Assembly: GCF_001543895.1 (NCBI RefSeq) | Contig: NZ_JYIJ01000018.1 | Coordinates: 186,001-250,000, forward strand | Direction: 5' to 3' | DNA length: 64,000 nt | Source of the DNA: Carbonactinospora thermoautotrophica | Lineage (GTDB): Bacteria > Actinomycetota > Actinomycetes > Streptomycetales > Carbonactinosporaceae | In this document: positions 1 through 7,477 of the stretch, in pieces | How the letters are laid out: every line of letters begins with the position of its first letter | How positions within the stretch are numbered: the stretch's first letter is position 1 | Position numbers and translations under genes: made by a program | The notes under the pieces: model-generated | Told to the model about the DNA's origin: nothing | The model's database searches: none | What the model saw: only the letters and a program-made list of their open reading frames with translations

Positions 1-705
1 TCGAGCCCGGAACTGCTGTGGATGAGCACCGACCGCGCGCTGACAGCCGCCGAGCAGGCCGATGACATGTTGGCCTTGGCGTCCGCGGTCTGGTACTACG
101 CGCACGCGGTACGCGCGGTCGGCGAGGGCGAGCGCGCGACCGAGATGGTCGTGACGATGGCGGAGCAGATCGAGCCGCGGCTTGAGAGGTTCGACGGGCC
201 AGACTTCGTTGAGCATCTGGCGATGTGGGGAACCCTGTATCTGTGCGCCGCGCTGACCGTCGCGCGGGCCGGCGACTCCGGCGACGCGTGGCGGTACTGG
301 GACCGCGCCGACTCGGCGGCGCGCAGGCTGCCGGACGGATACGCGCACCCGTGGCACATGTTCGGCCGCGCCAACGTCGACCTGTACGGGGTGTCGATCG
401 CAGTCGAGCTCAACCACCCCGAGGAGGCGCTGCGACGAGCCCAGGACATCCGCCTGTCGTCGATCCCCTCACGTGAACGGCGGGCCCGGCACCTGATCGA
501 GCTCGCGCGCGGCTACCACCGCGACGGCGACCAGCTCGGCACGGTGAACATGCTCAAGCAGTCGTACGAGGTGTCACCGGAGGTGCTTCGGTACAACGTC
601 ATCGGCCGGGCGATGCTGCGCGACCTGGTGCGCAAGGGCCGGGCAAGCGTCCGGGACGACGTCGAGCGGCTGGCGGAGGAGACGGGCGTGCTCGTCGACG
701 TGTGA
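1..705 (+). CDS. C-terminal part of a TPR-like XRE-type regulator (5' end outside window)
   Basis: The frame is open from the first base of the window, so the ATG at 22 is probably internal and the gene begins upstream. About 230 residues remain. They are rich in alternating helices with Ala/Leu/Arg (AVWYYAHAV, EEALRRAQDI, ARHLIELARGYH), as in the tetratricopeptide-like sensor half of actinomycete XRE regulators; the DNA-binding half would lie outside the window. A microprotein operon in the same orientation starts 126 bp downstream, so it may regulate that operon, as the second regulator (8402-9703) may for the other copy. This is inferred from fold and context; no DNA-binding motif is visible here. 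Confidence 0.6.
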   Translation, partial: SSPELLWMSTDRALTAAEQADDMLALASAVWYYAHAVRAVGEGERATEMVVTMAEQIEPRLERFDGPDFVEHLAMWGTLYLCAALTVARAGDSGDAWRYWDRADSAARRLPDGYAHPWHMFGRANVDLYGVSIAVELNHPEEALRRAQDIRLSSIPSRERRARHLIELARGYHRDGDQLGTVNMLKQSYEVSPEVLRYNVIGRAMLRDLVRKGRASVRDDVERLAEETGVLVDV

Positions 706-740
706 CCGCGTCGGGCCCGCAAGGGGCCCAGATCGGGACA

Positions 741-759
741 GGGGCCCAGATCGGGCCCC
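741..759 (+). terminator. Hairpin terminator after the partial regulator gene
   Basis: GGGGCCC and GGGCCCC form a 7-bp perfect stem around a 5-nt loop, followed by TTCTC. An upstream direct repeat of the same arm (723-735) could form an alternative, longer hairpin. It lies between the regulator stop (705) and the next gene (832). Confidence 0.55.
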
Positions 760-831
760 TTCTCGCGTTGATGGGTCTATATGGTCACCGGGCACAGACC
801 GTGATCGAGATCTCACGGGGAGAGGTGACCC

Positions 832-999
832 ATGGTCAGCCGCGAGACCCTTGAGCGCGCCCTCGCCGCGTTACAGCGCATCCAGGAGCCCGAGCCGCCT
901 GCGCCGGCCGCCCCGATCCGCCTGGTGCCGGACGTCACCCCGCTGCCGCGGCGGACCCCGGCCAGGATCCCTGGCCAGCGGCGAGGGGAGGCACGGTGA
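832..999 (+). CDS. Microprotein operon A, first gene (55 aa, unknown)
   Basis: ATG follows a good ribosome site (GGGGAGAGG, 816-824). The product has a helical N-terminus (SRETLERALAALQRI) and a Pro/Arg-rich tail ending QRRGEAR. The stop overlaps the GTG of the next gene (GTGA), implying translational coupling. The last residues and the overlap match a shorter 33-aa gene in the same position of the second operon (8118-8219, ending QRRGEVPA), which supports this being a real gene. Function is not recognised. Confidence 0.6.
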   Translation: MVSRETLERALAALQRIQEPEPPAPAAPIRLVPDVTPLPRRTPARIPGQRRGEAR

Positions 1000-1247
1000 C
1001 CATCCCTCCACAGCAGAGCCCCAACGGCCACGTCACCCACTTCCCGCCGGCCCCGCCCACGCTGGAGGAATACCTGCAGGGCATCCGCGCCGGCGCGCAG
1101 ATCCAGAACCCGACGTTGCAGGACCTGCTCACGTACAAGCAGTGGACCGGCCTGCTCGCCGGCCTCGTCGCGAACCTGCTCGAAACCCACCCTGCCATCC
1201 GGCCCAGCGTCGAAGCGCACGCCCGCACGTGGGGGTGGCGAGGATGA
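996..1247 (+). CDS. Microprotein operon A, second gene (83 aa, conserved with 7879-8121)
   Basis: GTG start inside the preceding stop. The protein begins MTIPPQQ, has a Pro-rich linker and then a helical segment (LEEYLQGIRAGAQIQNP, LQDLLTYKQW) ending HARTWGWRG. The protein encoded at 7879-8121 on the other strand shares the start (MTIP), the middle (EEFLQQVRAWAQHPNPS, LQDLL/VQDLL) and the end (HVHTWGWRE). Two diverged copies keeping this pattern show it is a genuine protein family. It has no signal peptide or membrane segment and I do not recognise the family. It is coupled to the next gene by an ATGA overlap. Confidence 0.75.
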   Translation: MTIPPQQSPNGHVTHFPPAPPTLEEYLQGIRAGAQIQNPTLQDLLTYKQWTGLLAGLVANLLETHPAIRPSVEAHARTWGWRG

Positions 1248-1435
1248 CCGGGCAGACGTCCTCATCCGACATCGCCGTCAACCCGGCCGACCCGAACTGC
1301 GCCACCTGCCGCGGCAAGGGCAAGGTCATCGGCCGAGACGGGCGGGAGTGGCGCTGCACTCCATGCTCGGTGCGCTTGAGCTACGAGACCGAAGCCCGCA
1401 TCGGAGCGAACCCCCATGCGCCAGCCCAGTCGTGA
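1244..1435 (+). CDS. Microprotein operon A, third gene: zinc-ribbon-like 63-aa protein
   Basis: ATG overlaps the upstream stop (ATGA). The protein has a CATC pair near residue 19 and a CTPC pair near residue 39 (NCATCRGKGKV, then REWRCTPCSV), a four-cysteine arrangement that would bind one zinc ion, as in DnaJ-type zinc ribbons. The tail is NPHAPAQS. In the second operon the same gene is broken into two overlapping frames (7719-7882). The short length and lack of other domains suggest an adaptor or nucleic-acid-binding role, but no function can be assigned. Its last 20 bases overlap the start of the next gene. Confidence 0.7.
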   Translation: MTGQTSSSDIAVNPADPNCATCRGKGKVIGRDGREWRCTPCSVRLSYETEARIGANPHAPAQS

Positions 1436-1523
1436 AACCGAGGTCACGCTGATCATCCTCGTCGGCCTGGTCCTGCTGGCGCTCCCCGGTTTCCTGTACG
1501 CCCTGGGCTGGCTGCCCCGCTGA
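1416..1523 (+). CDS. Microprotein operon A, fourth gene: 35-aa single-pass membrane peptide
   Basis: ATG at 1416 lies inside the previous gene in another frame. The product has a charged head (MRQPSRETE), one hydrophobic segment (VTLIILVGLVLLALPGFLY) and ends GWLPR. The second operon encodes the same peptide with only a few changes (7631-7738, also 35 aa, ending ELGWLPR). Conservation of length, membrane segment and ending between two diverged copies is strong evidence that this tiny gene is translated. It could be a membrane anchor or sensor for the zinc-ribbon partner; that is a guess. Confidence 0.7.
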   Translation: MRQPSRETEVTLIILVGLVLLALPGFLYALGWLPR

Positions 1524-1568
1524 GCCAGCCCTCCCCTCGGCCGCCCCGACCCCCACCGCCCCCAGGGC

Positions 1569-1598
1569 GGGGACGGCCTCAAGCTACGGCCCGTCCCC
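1569..1598 (+). terminator. Hairpin closing microprotein operon A
   Basis: GGGGACGG and CCGTCCCC form an 8-bp stem with a 14-nt loop, 46 bp after the last stop. The second microprotein operon is followed by the same two arms (7553-7586), so the terminator is part of the duplicated unit. Confidence 0.55.
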
Positions 1599-2116
1599 AG
1601 GGAGCGGCAGAGGGTACGGGCCATTCCGGCGCCGGCGGTCCCCAGGGTTCGATGGGGATGGGGACCGGACCGGCGCGGCGGGCCGGCCAGCGAGTGACAG
1701 GGCTAGGGGACGCTGGCCGGCCCCCCGATCTGGTGTCCGCGCCGCCCCTTCCCGGCGCGGACACCACGGATCGCTGCCCTGGTACCCCCGCCGGGGCAGC
1801 ACCGGCCGCCCAGCGCATACCTCACCTCCACCTCCCCAGCGCTGGGCGGCCGCCCAGACGGCCCGGCCATGTCCCTGCACACATAGGGCCGGGCATAGGC
1901 GGGTCATAGAACCACAGCGCCTATGACCCGCCGGTCATAGGCCGCCCGGCGCGACTCTCGCGGCGCCTTCGGCGCCGGGCGGCCCGCCAGGCCGGCGGGC
2001 CGTGCGGGCCTGGACTCCCGCGCCACCGGCTCAACTCACGTCCCCTCAACCCTGGTGACACGAGAGGAACCGCCCGTACGGCCCGCCATCCAGACAAACC
2101 ACGAAAAAGGAGAGCG
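1599..2116. other. Gene-free stretch with an inverted repeat and the first TIR-bounded element
   Basis: No convincing gene is seen between the microprotein operon and the RiPP precursor. At 1898-1909 and 1921-1932 there is a 12-bp perfect inverted repeat (GGCGGGTCATAG / CTATGACCCGCC, 11-nt loop), and a further GGTCATAG follows at once; without a T tract it looks more like an operator or a structured RNA than a terminator. The conserved 94-bp element (1994-2087) follows just before the precursor gene. Confidence 0.5.
1994..2087. repeat. TIR-bounded 94-bp element, copy A (upstream of RiPP precursor)
   Basis: The element is bounded by 15-bp inverted repeats (GGCGGGCCGTGCGGG at 1994-2008 and CCCGTACGGCCCGCC at 2073-2087, one mismatch). 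Read in reverse complement, 7374-7466 carries the same arms and most of the same interior, including GGACTCCCGCGCCACC and CAACCCTGGTGAC. Both copies end about 28-30 bp before the start codon of a short reading frame. It may be a shared promoter or structured leader, or a miniature mobile element. Confidence 0.7.
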
Positions 2117-2317
2117 ATGAATCGGTTGAGCTGCCAGCCCGGTGCGCAGGCCGACACGATCGACGCCCACGACGACCTCGACGTCCCAGCCCCCCTCGCC
2201 CCGGTCGGGAGCCGCCTCCCGCTGGACACGCCGACCAACACGGTGGTGGATATCACGGGCAGGCCGCGGCTGCTGGCCGTGATGGTCGCCGTGCCGATCC
2301 CCGAGGCAGAGGCATGA
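2117..2317 (+). CDS. Putative ATP-grasp-modified RiPP precursor (66 aa)
   Basis: ATG is preceded by AAAAAGGAGAG. The short protein has an acidic middle (TIDAHDDLDVPAP), then PLAPVGSRLPLD, TPTNTVVDITGRPR and a hydrophobic tail ending PIPEAEA. The arrangement of a Pro-Leu stretch, a D-x-T-x-T segment and a DxxGRP motif recalls precursors that are partners of TgmB-type ATP-grasp ligases (TIGR04186-like), but the usual repeated Thr/Glu or Thr/Asp core is not obvious. The stop overlaps the ATG of the ligase gene (ATGA), a typical precursor-enzyme coupling. The role rests mostly on context. Confidence 0.6.
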   Translation: MNRLSCQPGAQADTIDAHDDLDVPAPLAPVGSRLPLDTPTNTVVDITGRPRLLAVMVAVPIPEAEA

Positions 2318-3276
2318 TCCTCGTCCTCTCCCAGCCGTTCGACGCCACCGCCACGCTCGTCATCGACGAGCTCAAGCGCCGCCGCCTCCCGGTGGTGCGG
2401 ATGGACGTTGCCTGGTTCCCCGCACAGGTCACCCTGGCCGCCCGCCTCGACCGCGGCGGCTGGGGCGGCCGGCTGCACCTGGGCGGGCGAACCGTCGACC
2501 TGGTGGAGATCCGCGCGGTGTACTACCGCAAGCCGGGCAACCACTGGATCAGCGACCGGCTCTCCCCCCAGGAGCGGGTCATCGCCGAGCGGGAAGCCCG
2601 GCTGGGGTTCGGCGGGCTGCTGTTCAGCCTGCCCGTCTTCTGGCTGCCGCACCCGGCGCGGGTGGCGGACGCCGAGTACAAGCCGGCCCAGCTCGCCGCC
2701 GCGCGCCGGGCCGGGCTGGCGGTGCCGGACACGCTGATCACCAACAAGCCGGCCGAGGCCCGTGCGTTCGCTGAGCGGCACGGCTGGAACGTGGTGTACA
2801 AGACGTTCACCCCGGTCACCGTCACCCGCGGCGGCGCCGGCTACCACACCTACACCACGCCGGTCACCCCCGAGCTCCTTGAGGACGAGGCGGTCCGCTA
2901 CACCGCCCACCTGTTCCAGGAGCGGATTGACAAGGCCTACGACGTGCGCCTGGTCTGCGTCGACGACCGCATGTTCGCGGTCGAGATCCACTCTCCCGCC
3001 GGCGACTGGCGGCGGGCCTACAACGCCAACCGCTACCAGGTGTGCGAGGTACCCGACGAGGTCGCCACAGGCATGCGCGCCATGCTGGCGGCCTTGAGGT
3101 TGCACTTCTGCGCCGCGGACTTCGCCGTCGACCACGACGGCCGCTGGTGGTTCCTCGACCTCAACCCCAACGGCCAGTGGGGCTGGCTGGAGCAGGCCAC
3201 CGGCGTGCCCATCTCCAGCGCCATCGCCGACCTGCTGGTGCGCAAACACCGCTCGCTGAAACGCCGCGCCACCTGA
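2314..3276 (+). CDS. ATP-grasp RiPP maturase (TgmB/MvdD-like graspetide ligase)
   Basis: This 320-aa protein belongs to the RimK-like ATP-grasp ligases that form ester or amide macrocycles in graspetide precursors. Visible features: an N-terminal pre-grasp domain (MILVLSQPFDAT, with the VYYRKPG segment near residue 70), a central lysine for ATP (VVYKTFTPV, about 165-175), a basic substrate segment (EIHSPAGDWRRAY) and the C-terminal metal-binding motif FLDLNPNGQWGW typical of this branch. It is cytosolic, with no signal peptide. The precursor lies immediately upstream with a 4-bp overlap. The methyltransferase often found with tgmAB-type operons is absent here, so this is a two-gene minimal system. 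A strong terminator follows. Confidence 0.88.
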   Translation: MILVLSQPFDATATLVIDELKRRRLPVVRMDVAWFPAQVTLAARLDRGGWGGRLHLGGRTVDLVEIRAVYYRKPGNHWISDRLSPQERVIAEREARLGFGGLLFSLPVFWLPHPARVADAEYKPAQLAAARRAGLAVPDTLITNKPAEARAFAERHGWNVVYKTFTPVTVTRGGAGYHTYTTPVTPELLEDEAVRYTAHLFQERIDKAYDVRLVCVDDRMFAVEIHSPAGDWRRAYNANRYQVCEVPDEVATGMRAMLAALRLHFCAADFAVDHDGRWWFLDLNPNGQWGWLEQATGVPISSAIADLLVRKHRSLKRRAT

Positions 3277-3348
3277 GCGGCGGCCCACGACCCCCGGCGC
3301 GTGCCCATCCCTGTCCAGCCGGTGCCACCGGGCGCGCGTCGGGCTGTC

Positions 3349-3381
3349 GGAGCCCCGGCCTCACGCGAAGGCCGGGGCTCC
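3349..3381 (+). terminator. Strong terminator of the RiPP operon
   Basis: GGAGCCCCGGCC and GGCCGGGGCTCC form a 12-bp perfect stem with a 9-nt loop, 72 bp after the ATP-grasp stop. Confidence 0.75.
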
Positions 3382-3468
3382 GTCGTTGTGGCCGGGTGGG
3401 GCAGGAACGGGTCACCCGATCCCTCGGGAACCCTCGCGAGCGCAACGGAACGCAACGCAACACAAGCG

Positions 3469-3503
3469 CCTGACCTGCGGCGGCCGGAAAGCCGCAGGTC
3501 AGG
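3469..3503. terminator. Second hairpin between convergent genes
   Basis: CCTGACCTGCGGC and its complement form a 13-bp perfect stem with a 9-nt loop. It lies between the RiPP operon (+) and the DUF1540 gene (-), so it may stop transcripts from either side; a run of CGCAAC-like direct repeats precedes it. Confidence 0.55.
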
Positions 3504-3719
3504 GCGATGCCTCGGCGTGACTTGAGGTCAAACCGCTCCGGCGTCGATCGCTTCGGCGGAGGCGGACTGTGATGCCCGTTGATCGGGTCCGTGTTCCTCG
3601 GTGATCCGGTGTGGTGGTCAAGCGCCTCGCCCACGTTCTGGCCCTGGAACCGATGGGGCGCTGGGGCGAGCCGGACGATCGAGGGAGAGGTTCACGGCCG
3701 GGGACTTCCCCGAGGCCGT

Positions 3720-4004
3720 TCAGCGGCGCTGGTACGTCAGGCAGTCCGCTGCGTTCTGCTGGTAGCCGACAGTGATGCCGGGAGCCTGGCACTCAAGGCT
3801 GACGTTGTACTCGCAGTCGGCCATCTTGCACGCGCCGACGTGACCGACAGCGGACGGGTCCCCGCCCTTGATCGAGGCGCTGAAGAACGTGTCGCAGTGT
3901 GCGTGTCCGAGGTCACCGATCGTGATGGCTAGCGCATGACAGGCACGATCCCGGTTGTACGCACAGGCGTCCACCGCGCACTCGTTCACAAGAGGCATTT
4001 CCAT
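3720..4004 (-). CDS. DUF1540 domain protein (two cysteine-rich repeats)
   Basis: 94 aa from the ATG with GGGAGG at good spacing; longer in-frame upstream sequence is rejected. The protein contains two copies of the DUF1540 pattern: CAVDACAYNRDRACHALAITI then CDTF in the first half, and CKMADCEYNVSLECQAPGITV then DCLTY in the second. The regular cysteines suggest metal binding. Function of the family is unknown; such proteins are common in actinomycetes and firmicutes. No operon partner is visible. Confidence 0.85.
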   Translation of the reverse strand: MEMPLVNECAVDACAYNRDRACHALAITIGDLGHAHCDTFFSASIKGGDPSAVGHVGACKMADCEYNVSLECQAPGITVGYQQNAADCLTYQRR

Positions 4005-4443
4005 GGCATCCTCCCGGTTGCTTGGCTCGAACGGATGTGAACCCATCCCGGGCTGATCTCGCCGCAGGATGAGGTCAGCCAGCGATCCCGTACAGCCCAC
4101 TACCTTCCCGGTCAGGGCCCTACACCCGAGAACCGCGGCATTCGCTCGAGCGGAGGCGCCTGAATGGGGGTTACTCGGCCGTCGTCGCTGAGTGGCGTCC
4201 ACGGCGCTCACGTCTCGTCCGCGAACCGCCCTGGGCCTGATGGAGGCTCCGGTCCTCGCGGAGGACGGGAGTCACGGCATGGCCTGGACGGGATCAGGCG
4301 CTGGCAGGTGCTGGCTCCTGGGATTTCCGGCGTTGCAGGGCGTGTTCGCCGCCGGCGAGCGCGCCATACCCCGACCGCTCTTCGGCCATCTGGTCGGCGA
4401 ACCGCAGAGTCAGGGCTGGTTCACATGCGCAGCAGGCCGTTGC
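4005..4443. other. Gene-free stretch
   Basis: Between the DUF1540 gene start and the 3' end of the ASCH gene I see no reading frame with a ribosome site or recognisable product, and no strong repeat. The start of this stretch presumably holds the DUF1540 promoter. Confidence 0.4.
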
Positions 4444-4917
4444 CTACGAGGGAGTCGCTTCGGTCTGGCGCAGGATTCTGCTTGCCATGGGATGGCCGTC
4501 CACGAGTTGCCGCAGCACGCTTGAGGCGAGATAGCGGTAGCTCTGTGGCGGATGGAACGGCTGGGACGAGCGGAGATGAGCCAAGGGAACGGGCGTGGGA
4601 AGCTGCTCAACGTCGGTGAGCAGCAGGGCGCACGCCTGCGAGGCCCCAGCCATGTACTGGTCGAATTCTTCGCGGGTGAGCGCGGTGTGGGCGTGGAAGG
4701 ACGACCACACGTCATCGGGTTCGGCCACGTGGACCTCTGCCACGCGCGCCGTTCCGACGACCGCCATGACTGGAGCGGTGGCGTACAAGATGACGGTCGT
4801 GCCGGGCGGAACGGGGATCCGCTGGCGGCGTAGCTCCACGGACTTGGTGCCTTCCAGGATGGAAGTGGCGAAGCGCGGGTGCAGAGACAGCAGCAATGCG
4901 CGTTTGTGATCGCTCAC
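4444..4917 (-). CDS. Stand-alone ASCH-domain protein
   Basis: 157 aa, GTG start overlapping the stop of the larger upstream gene (GTGA). The N-terminal half shows the ASCH (PUA-like) signature: LLLSLHPRFATSILEGTKSV followed by ELRRQR, then a beta strand (TTVILYATAPV) and VVGTARVAEVHV. ASCH domains are predicted to bind RNA or modified nucleic acids. It is coupled to a GNAT-PIN-ASCH fusion protein, so the two probably act on the same substrate. No catalytic residues beyond the family core can be named. Confidence 0.8.
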   Translation of the reverse strand: MSDHKRALLLSLHPRFATSILEGTKSVELRRQRIPVPPGTTVILYATAPVMAVVGTARVAEVHVAEPDDVWSSFHAHTALTREEFDQYMAGASQACALLLTDVEQLPTPVPLAHLRSSQPFHPPQSYRYLASSVLRQLVDGHPMASRILRQTEATPS

Positions 4918-7037
4918 TCCGTGGACCGACCTTCCTGGTAGACAGCCGCGAAGAGTTCGGTACTGATCTTCGACGTCGACCTTACCGTGACGGTCTGGCC
5001 AAGCGCCCCGGCCAGTGCTTTCAGCCGCTGAAGGCTGACCGGCTTGGGGAACATCTCAGTATCGGCGAAGCGCAAGGCGAGAGCTCGACCCTTGTCCGCA
5101 GCACCCTCGACGTGTTCCCGGCTCCAGACTCCGAGGTGCTGGAAGCGGGCGTGCAGCGCCACGGGGTCGTCCACGACGACTTCCTCCAGGCGCGAACAAC
5201 CGATGACCGACGAGATCTGCTGCCCCTTGTCACTGCTTCCGTACCACAGGATGCGCGCTGGAGCATGCTCCCCGCGCGAGTGGGGGCTGCGGTAGTACAC
5301 ATGCTCCCGGCTGATGCCCAGTTCCTCTGGGCGGGGGATGAGAGATGCCGGTATGCCGAACAGCATGCTGGACCACTGCGGCTGAATCGGAACCAGGAAC
5401 GTCTCCAGATCGGAGTCGGTGATCTTCGCGGGCCAGAGTCGGCGTTCCAGGCTTGACGCCACTACTGCGGACATTCCAGGCTCCAGCACCGGGAAGGCCA
5501 GGCCCGCGCGTGCTGCGGCGTTCGAGGCTGCTGTGCCGACGGCCTCAGAGTCCCCGCACACGTCGATGACGAGGGCCACCAGGTCCTCACCTTGCGGGAC
5601 GAAACCGTCGTCGATGGCGGCCGAGCGTACGACCGCGGGCGCGTGGGGGTCTGCGACGCGTAGCACGCTCAGGCGTAGCTCCCGGCATCGCTTGCGAAGC
5701 AGGAACAGCATCTGGCGGGCGAGGGTATCGGCGAGCGGAGTCGAGCGGACCCGCAGAAAGGGCACCACCAACTCGTGGTTCCGTACCCTCGCGGCATAGA
5801 AAGCGACTGGGTGGCCGTCAGGATCGCGTATCTGCTTGCGTTCCCACCGCAGGGGGCCAACGGCGAGTTCACGCAGACGTGCGAGGAACACAGACTGTCG
5901 CTCGCCCCCCGGCCTGTCCAGGAAATCGAGCTGATTCCGCTCGGTACCGGAGGGGAGTGTGACCATGCTGTATTCGGTATCCAGCAAACTGGCTGGCTGA
6001 TAGACCTGCGCGCGGGTGAGCTCATCAACGTGTACTGCCACGTCCACCGGCCGCAGGATGCGGACCTGGCAGACATCCAGCGCCACTTCCGCCAGTCGCA
6101 GGAGAGAATCGTCCCGCGTGACCAGGAACCGCACCCCCGCGGTTGCGGCCTCCGCGATGTATCGGATGCCCTCGCCGTCCCCCGGTCTGGTCGACAGCTC
6201 CGAACCCAGGCGCTCCCGTGCCGTGGTGACCAGCCGTTGGATCATGTCGTCGACCAGGTTCGTATCCGGATTCAGCAGCCGGTAGCCTTGGACCTCGGCT
6301 CGCTGTCGTCGTCTCTCCGCAGCGTCGGATATTCGGTTGAGCTCCCGTAACAGCGTCGGGGTCACGACTAGTTCGACTAGATCGGCAAGCCAGTCGGCGA
6401 GGAGCCCTTTGGACTCCTTCGCACCGATGCGGTCGTGGGAGGCATGTAGGTCGGCGAAGACGTTCCAGTCCATCGCGACCGTCAGCAGCGCGGGCGTCTC
6501 CACAACCGAGAACAGATCCGGATGCCCGTGGTCCCGCCACCACACGCCTAGCGGCAACCGCTGCTTGCCTCGGCCGGGAACCTCCCCGCGCGGCTGGAAG
6601 CCCAGCTTTAACCACATGTCGTCAAGGCCATAGTCGCGCCGGCACTTCAACACGATCCCGAACCGGTCCGAGTGGCGCCTGCTGATCTCGTCCACCAGCA
6701 GACGCGCGATGCCGCGACCCCGGAACTCGGGGGCAACACACAGGTGCGTGAGCCGAACCTGTTGACGGGGTAAGGCGTACAGCGCGTATCCGACCACCGC
6801 GTCGTCGCGTAACGCGGCCAGTAGCGTTCCCTTTGCCGCCGCCTGCTCGAAGGCGGAGGGTGTCAGGAAACCGAGTGTCTTGCTCGCCCGATCCCCAAGC
6901 TCGATGATGGCTGCGATTACCGATTTCTCGCCGGGTTCGACCTGCCGTATCCGGACGCCCGGTCCGTCCTCGCCCCCTCCTCGCACCATGGTGTCAGTGT
7001 CCTGGTTCGCATGGCCCCGTGTTGAAGGTGTCACCAT
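4914..7037 (-). CDS. Multidomain GNAT - PIN-like - ASCH-like protein
   Basis: About 707 aa from the ATG at 7037 (a TTG at 7055 and an ATG at 6989 are alternatives; no start has a strong ribosome site). The N-terminal 160 residues are a GNAT acetyltransferase with the acetyl-CoA loop EFRGRGIARLLVDE. Residues of about 185-345 look like a PIN nuclease: MDWNVFADL, TPTLLRELNR, GDGEGIRYIAEA and VTRDDSLL supply the acidic positions. A second GNAT-like segment follows, and the last 170 residues start VPIQPQWSSML and resemble an ASCH/EVE-type PUA fold. A nuclease, an acetyltransferase and an RNA-binding fold in one chain, plus a coupled ASCH protein, point to an RNA-directed activity, perhaps toxin-like or defensive. 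This is inference from domains. Confidence 0.75.
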   Translation of the reverse strand: MVTPSTRGHANQDTDTMVRGGGEDGPGVRIRQVEPGEKSVIAAIIELGDRASKTLGFLTPSAFEQAAAKGTLLAALRDDAVVGYALYALPRQQVRLTHLCVAPEFRGRGIARLLVDEISRRHSDRFGIVLKCRRDYGLDDMWLKLGFQPRGEVPGRGKQRLPLGVWWRDHGHPDLFSVVETPALLTVAMDWNVFADLHASHDRIGAKESKGLLADWLADLVELVVTPTLLRELNRISDAAERRRQRAEVQGYRLLNPDTNLVDDMIQRLVTTARERLGSELSTRPGDGEGIRYIAEAATAGVRFLVTRDDSLLRLAEVALDVCQVRILRPVDVAVHVDELTRAQVYQPASLLDTEYSMVTLPSGTERNQLDFLDRPGGERQSVFLARLRELAVGPLRWERKQIRDPDGHPVAFYAARVRNHELVVPFLRVRSTPLADTLARQMLFLLRKRCRELRLSVLRVADPHAPAVVRSAAIDDGFVPQGEDLVALVIDVCGDSEAVGTAASNAAARAGLAFPVLEPGMSAVVASSLERRLWPAKITDSDLETFLVPIQPQWSSMLFGIPASLIPRPEELGISREHVYYRSPHSRGEHAPARILWYGSSDKGQQISSVIGCSRLEEVVVDDPVALHARFQHLGVWSREHVEGAADKGRALALRFADTEMFPKPVSLQRLKALAGALGQTVTVRSTSKISTELFAAVYQEGRSTE

Positions 7038-7129
7038 TCCGTGATCGTTTTGCAATCATGGGTGAGCGGCTCGGAGCCTGAACAGCCAGATCGTCGAATC
7101 CCGGCACGGCAACCCCCCGAGTCAACCGG

Positions 7130-7351
7130 TCAGCCCTTCGGCCTCGGGGAGCCGCCTGGTAGCCAGGGCACCCCCGGGTGGGGTCCCACCATCCGCAGCG
7201 GTGAGACCACCCGCTCAGGGGCCATCGGCGGGCGCTGTCGGACTCGTTGAGCCAAAGCTTCCCGGGTTTCGTCGTGGCCGTAGTCGGGCTCGTGCCCGTC
7301 GCTCAGGTCGCCTTCCTTGTCAGGGGCGTAGTCCTTGACGTGCTCGGCCAT
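7130..7351 (-). CDS. Possible small gene (73 aa) behind TIR element B
   Basis: The reading frame starts 22 bp after the second TIR-bounded element, as the RiPP precursor does after the first. The N-terminal third is acidic and polar (KDYAPDKEGDLSDGHEPDYG) with GC-rich third positions; the rest is Pro/Arg-rich (RQRPPMAPERVVSPLRM). There is no clear Shine-Dalgarno sequence and no recognised family. It could be a precursor-like peptide or a spurious frame; the shared upstream element is the main reason to list it. Confidence 0.35.
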   Translation of the reverse strand: MAEHVKDYAPDKEGDLSDGHEPDYGHDETREALAQRVRQRPPMAPERVVSPLRMVGPHPGVPWLPGGSPRPKG

Positions 7352-7373
7352 GAGTTACCCAGTGAGTTTGGGT

Positions 7374-7466
7374 GGCGGGCCGTGCGGGCGGTTTCTCTCG
7401 GGTCACCAGGGTTGCGGGGGCGTTGTTGGATTGGTGGCGCGGGAGTCCGGGCCCGCACGGCCCGCC
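7374..7466. repeat. TIR-bounded 93-bp element, copy B
   Basis: Perfect 15-bp terminal inverted repeats (7374-7388 and 7452-7466). In reverse complement it matches 1994-2087, with most of the differences confined to about 20 interior bases. It lies 11 bp from the 48-bp palindrome at 7478. Confidence 0.7.
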
Positions 7467-7477
7467 GGCTCCGGCCG

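Noticed and set aside
1921-3288. Long minus-strand open frame (455 codons) opposite the RiPP ligase
   Set aside because: It is the antisense shadow of the precursor and ATP-grasp genes, which have real motifs; long antisense frames are common at this GC content. The same applies to long minus-strand frames over 13624-15267, 17850-19049, 40296-42626, 42146-44281, 46792-48786 and 61371-63008.
4164-4619. Plus-strand frames over the 3' end of the ASCH gene
   Set aside because: No ribosome site, no recognisable family, and they overlap a gene with a clear ASCH signature on the other strand.
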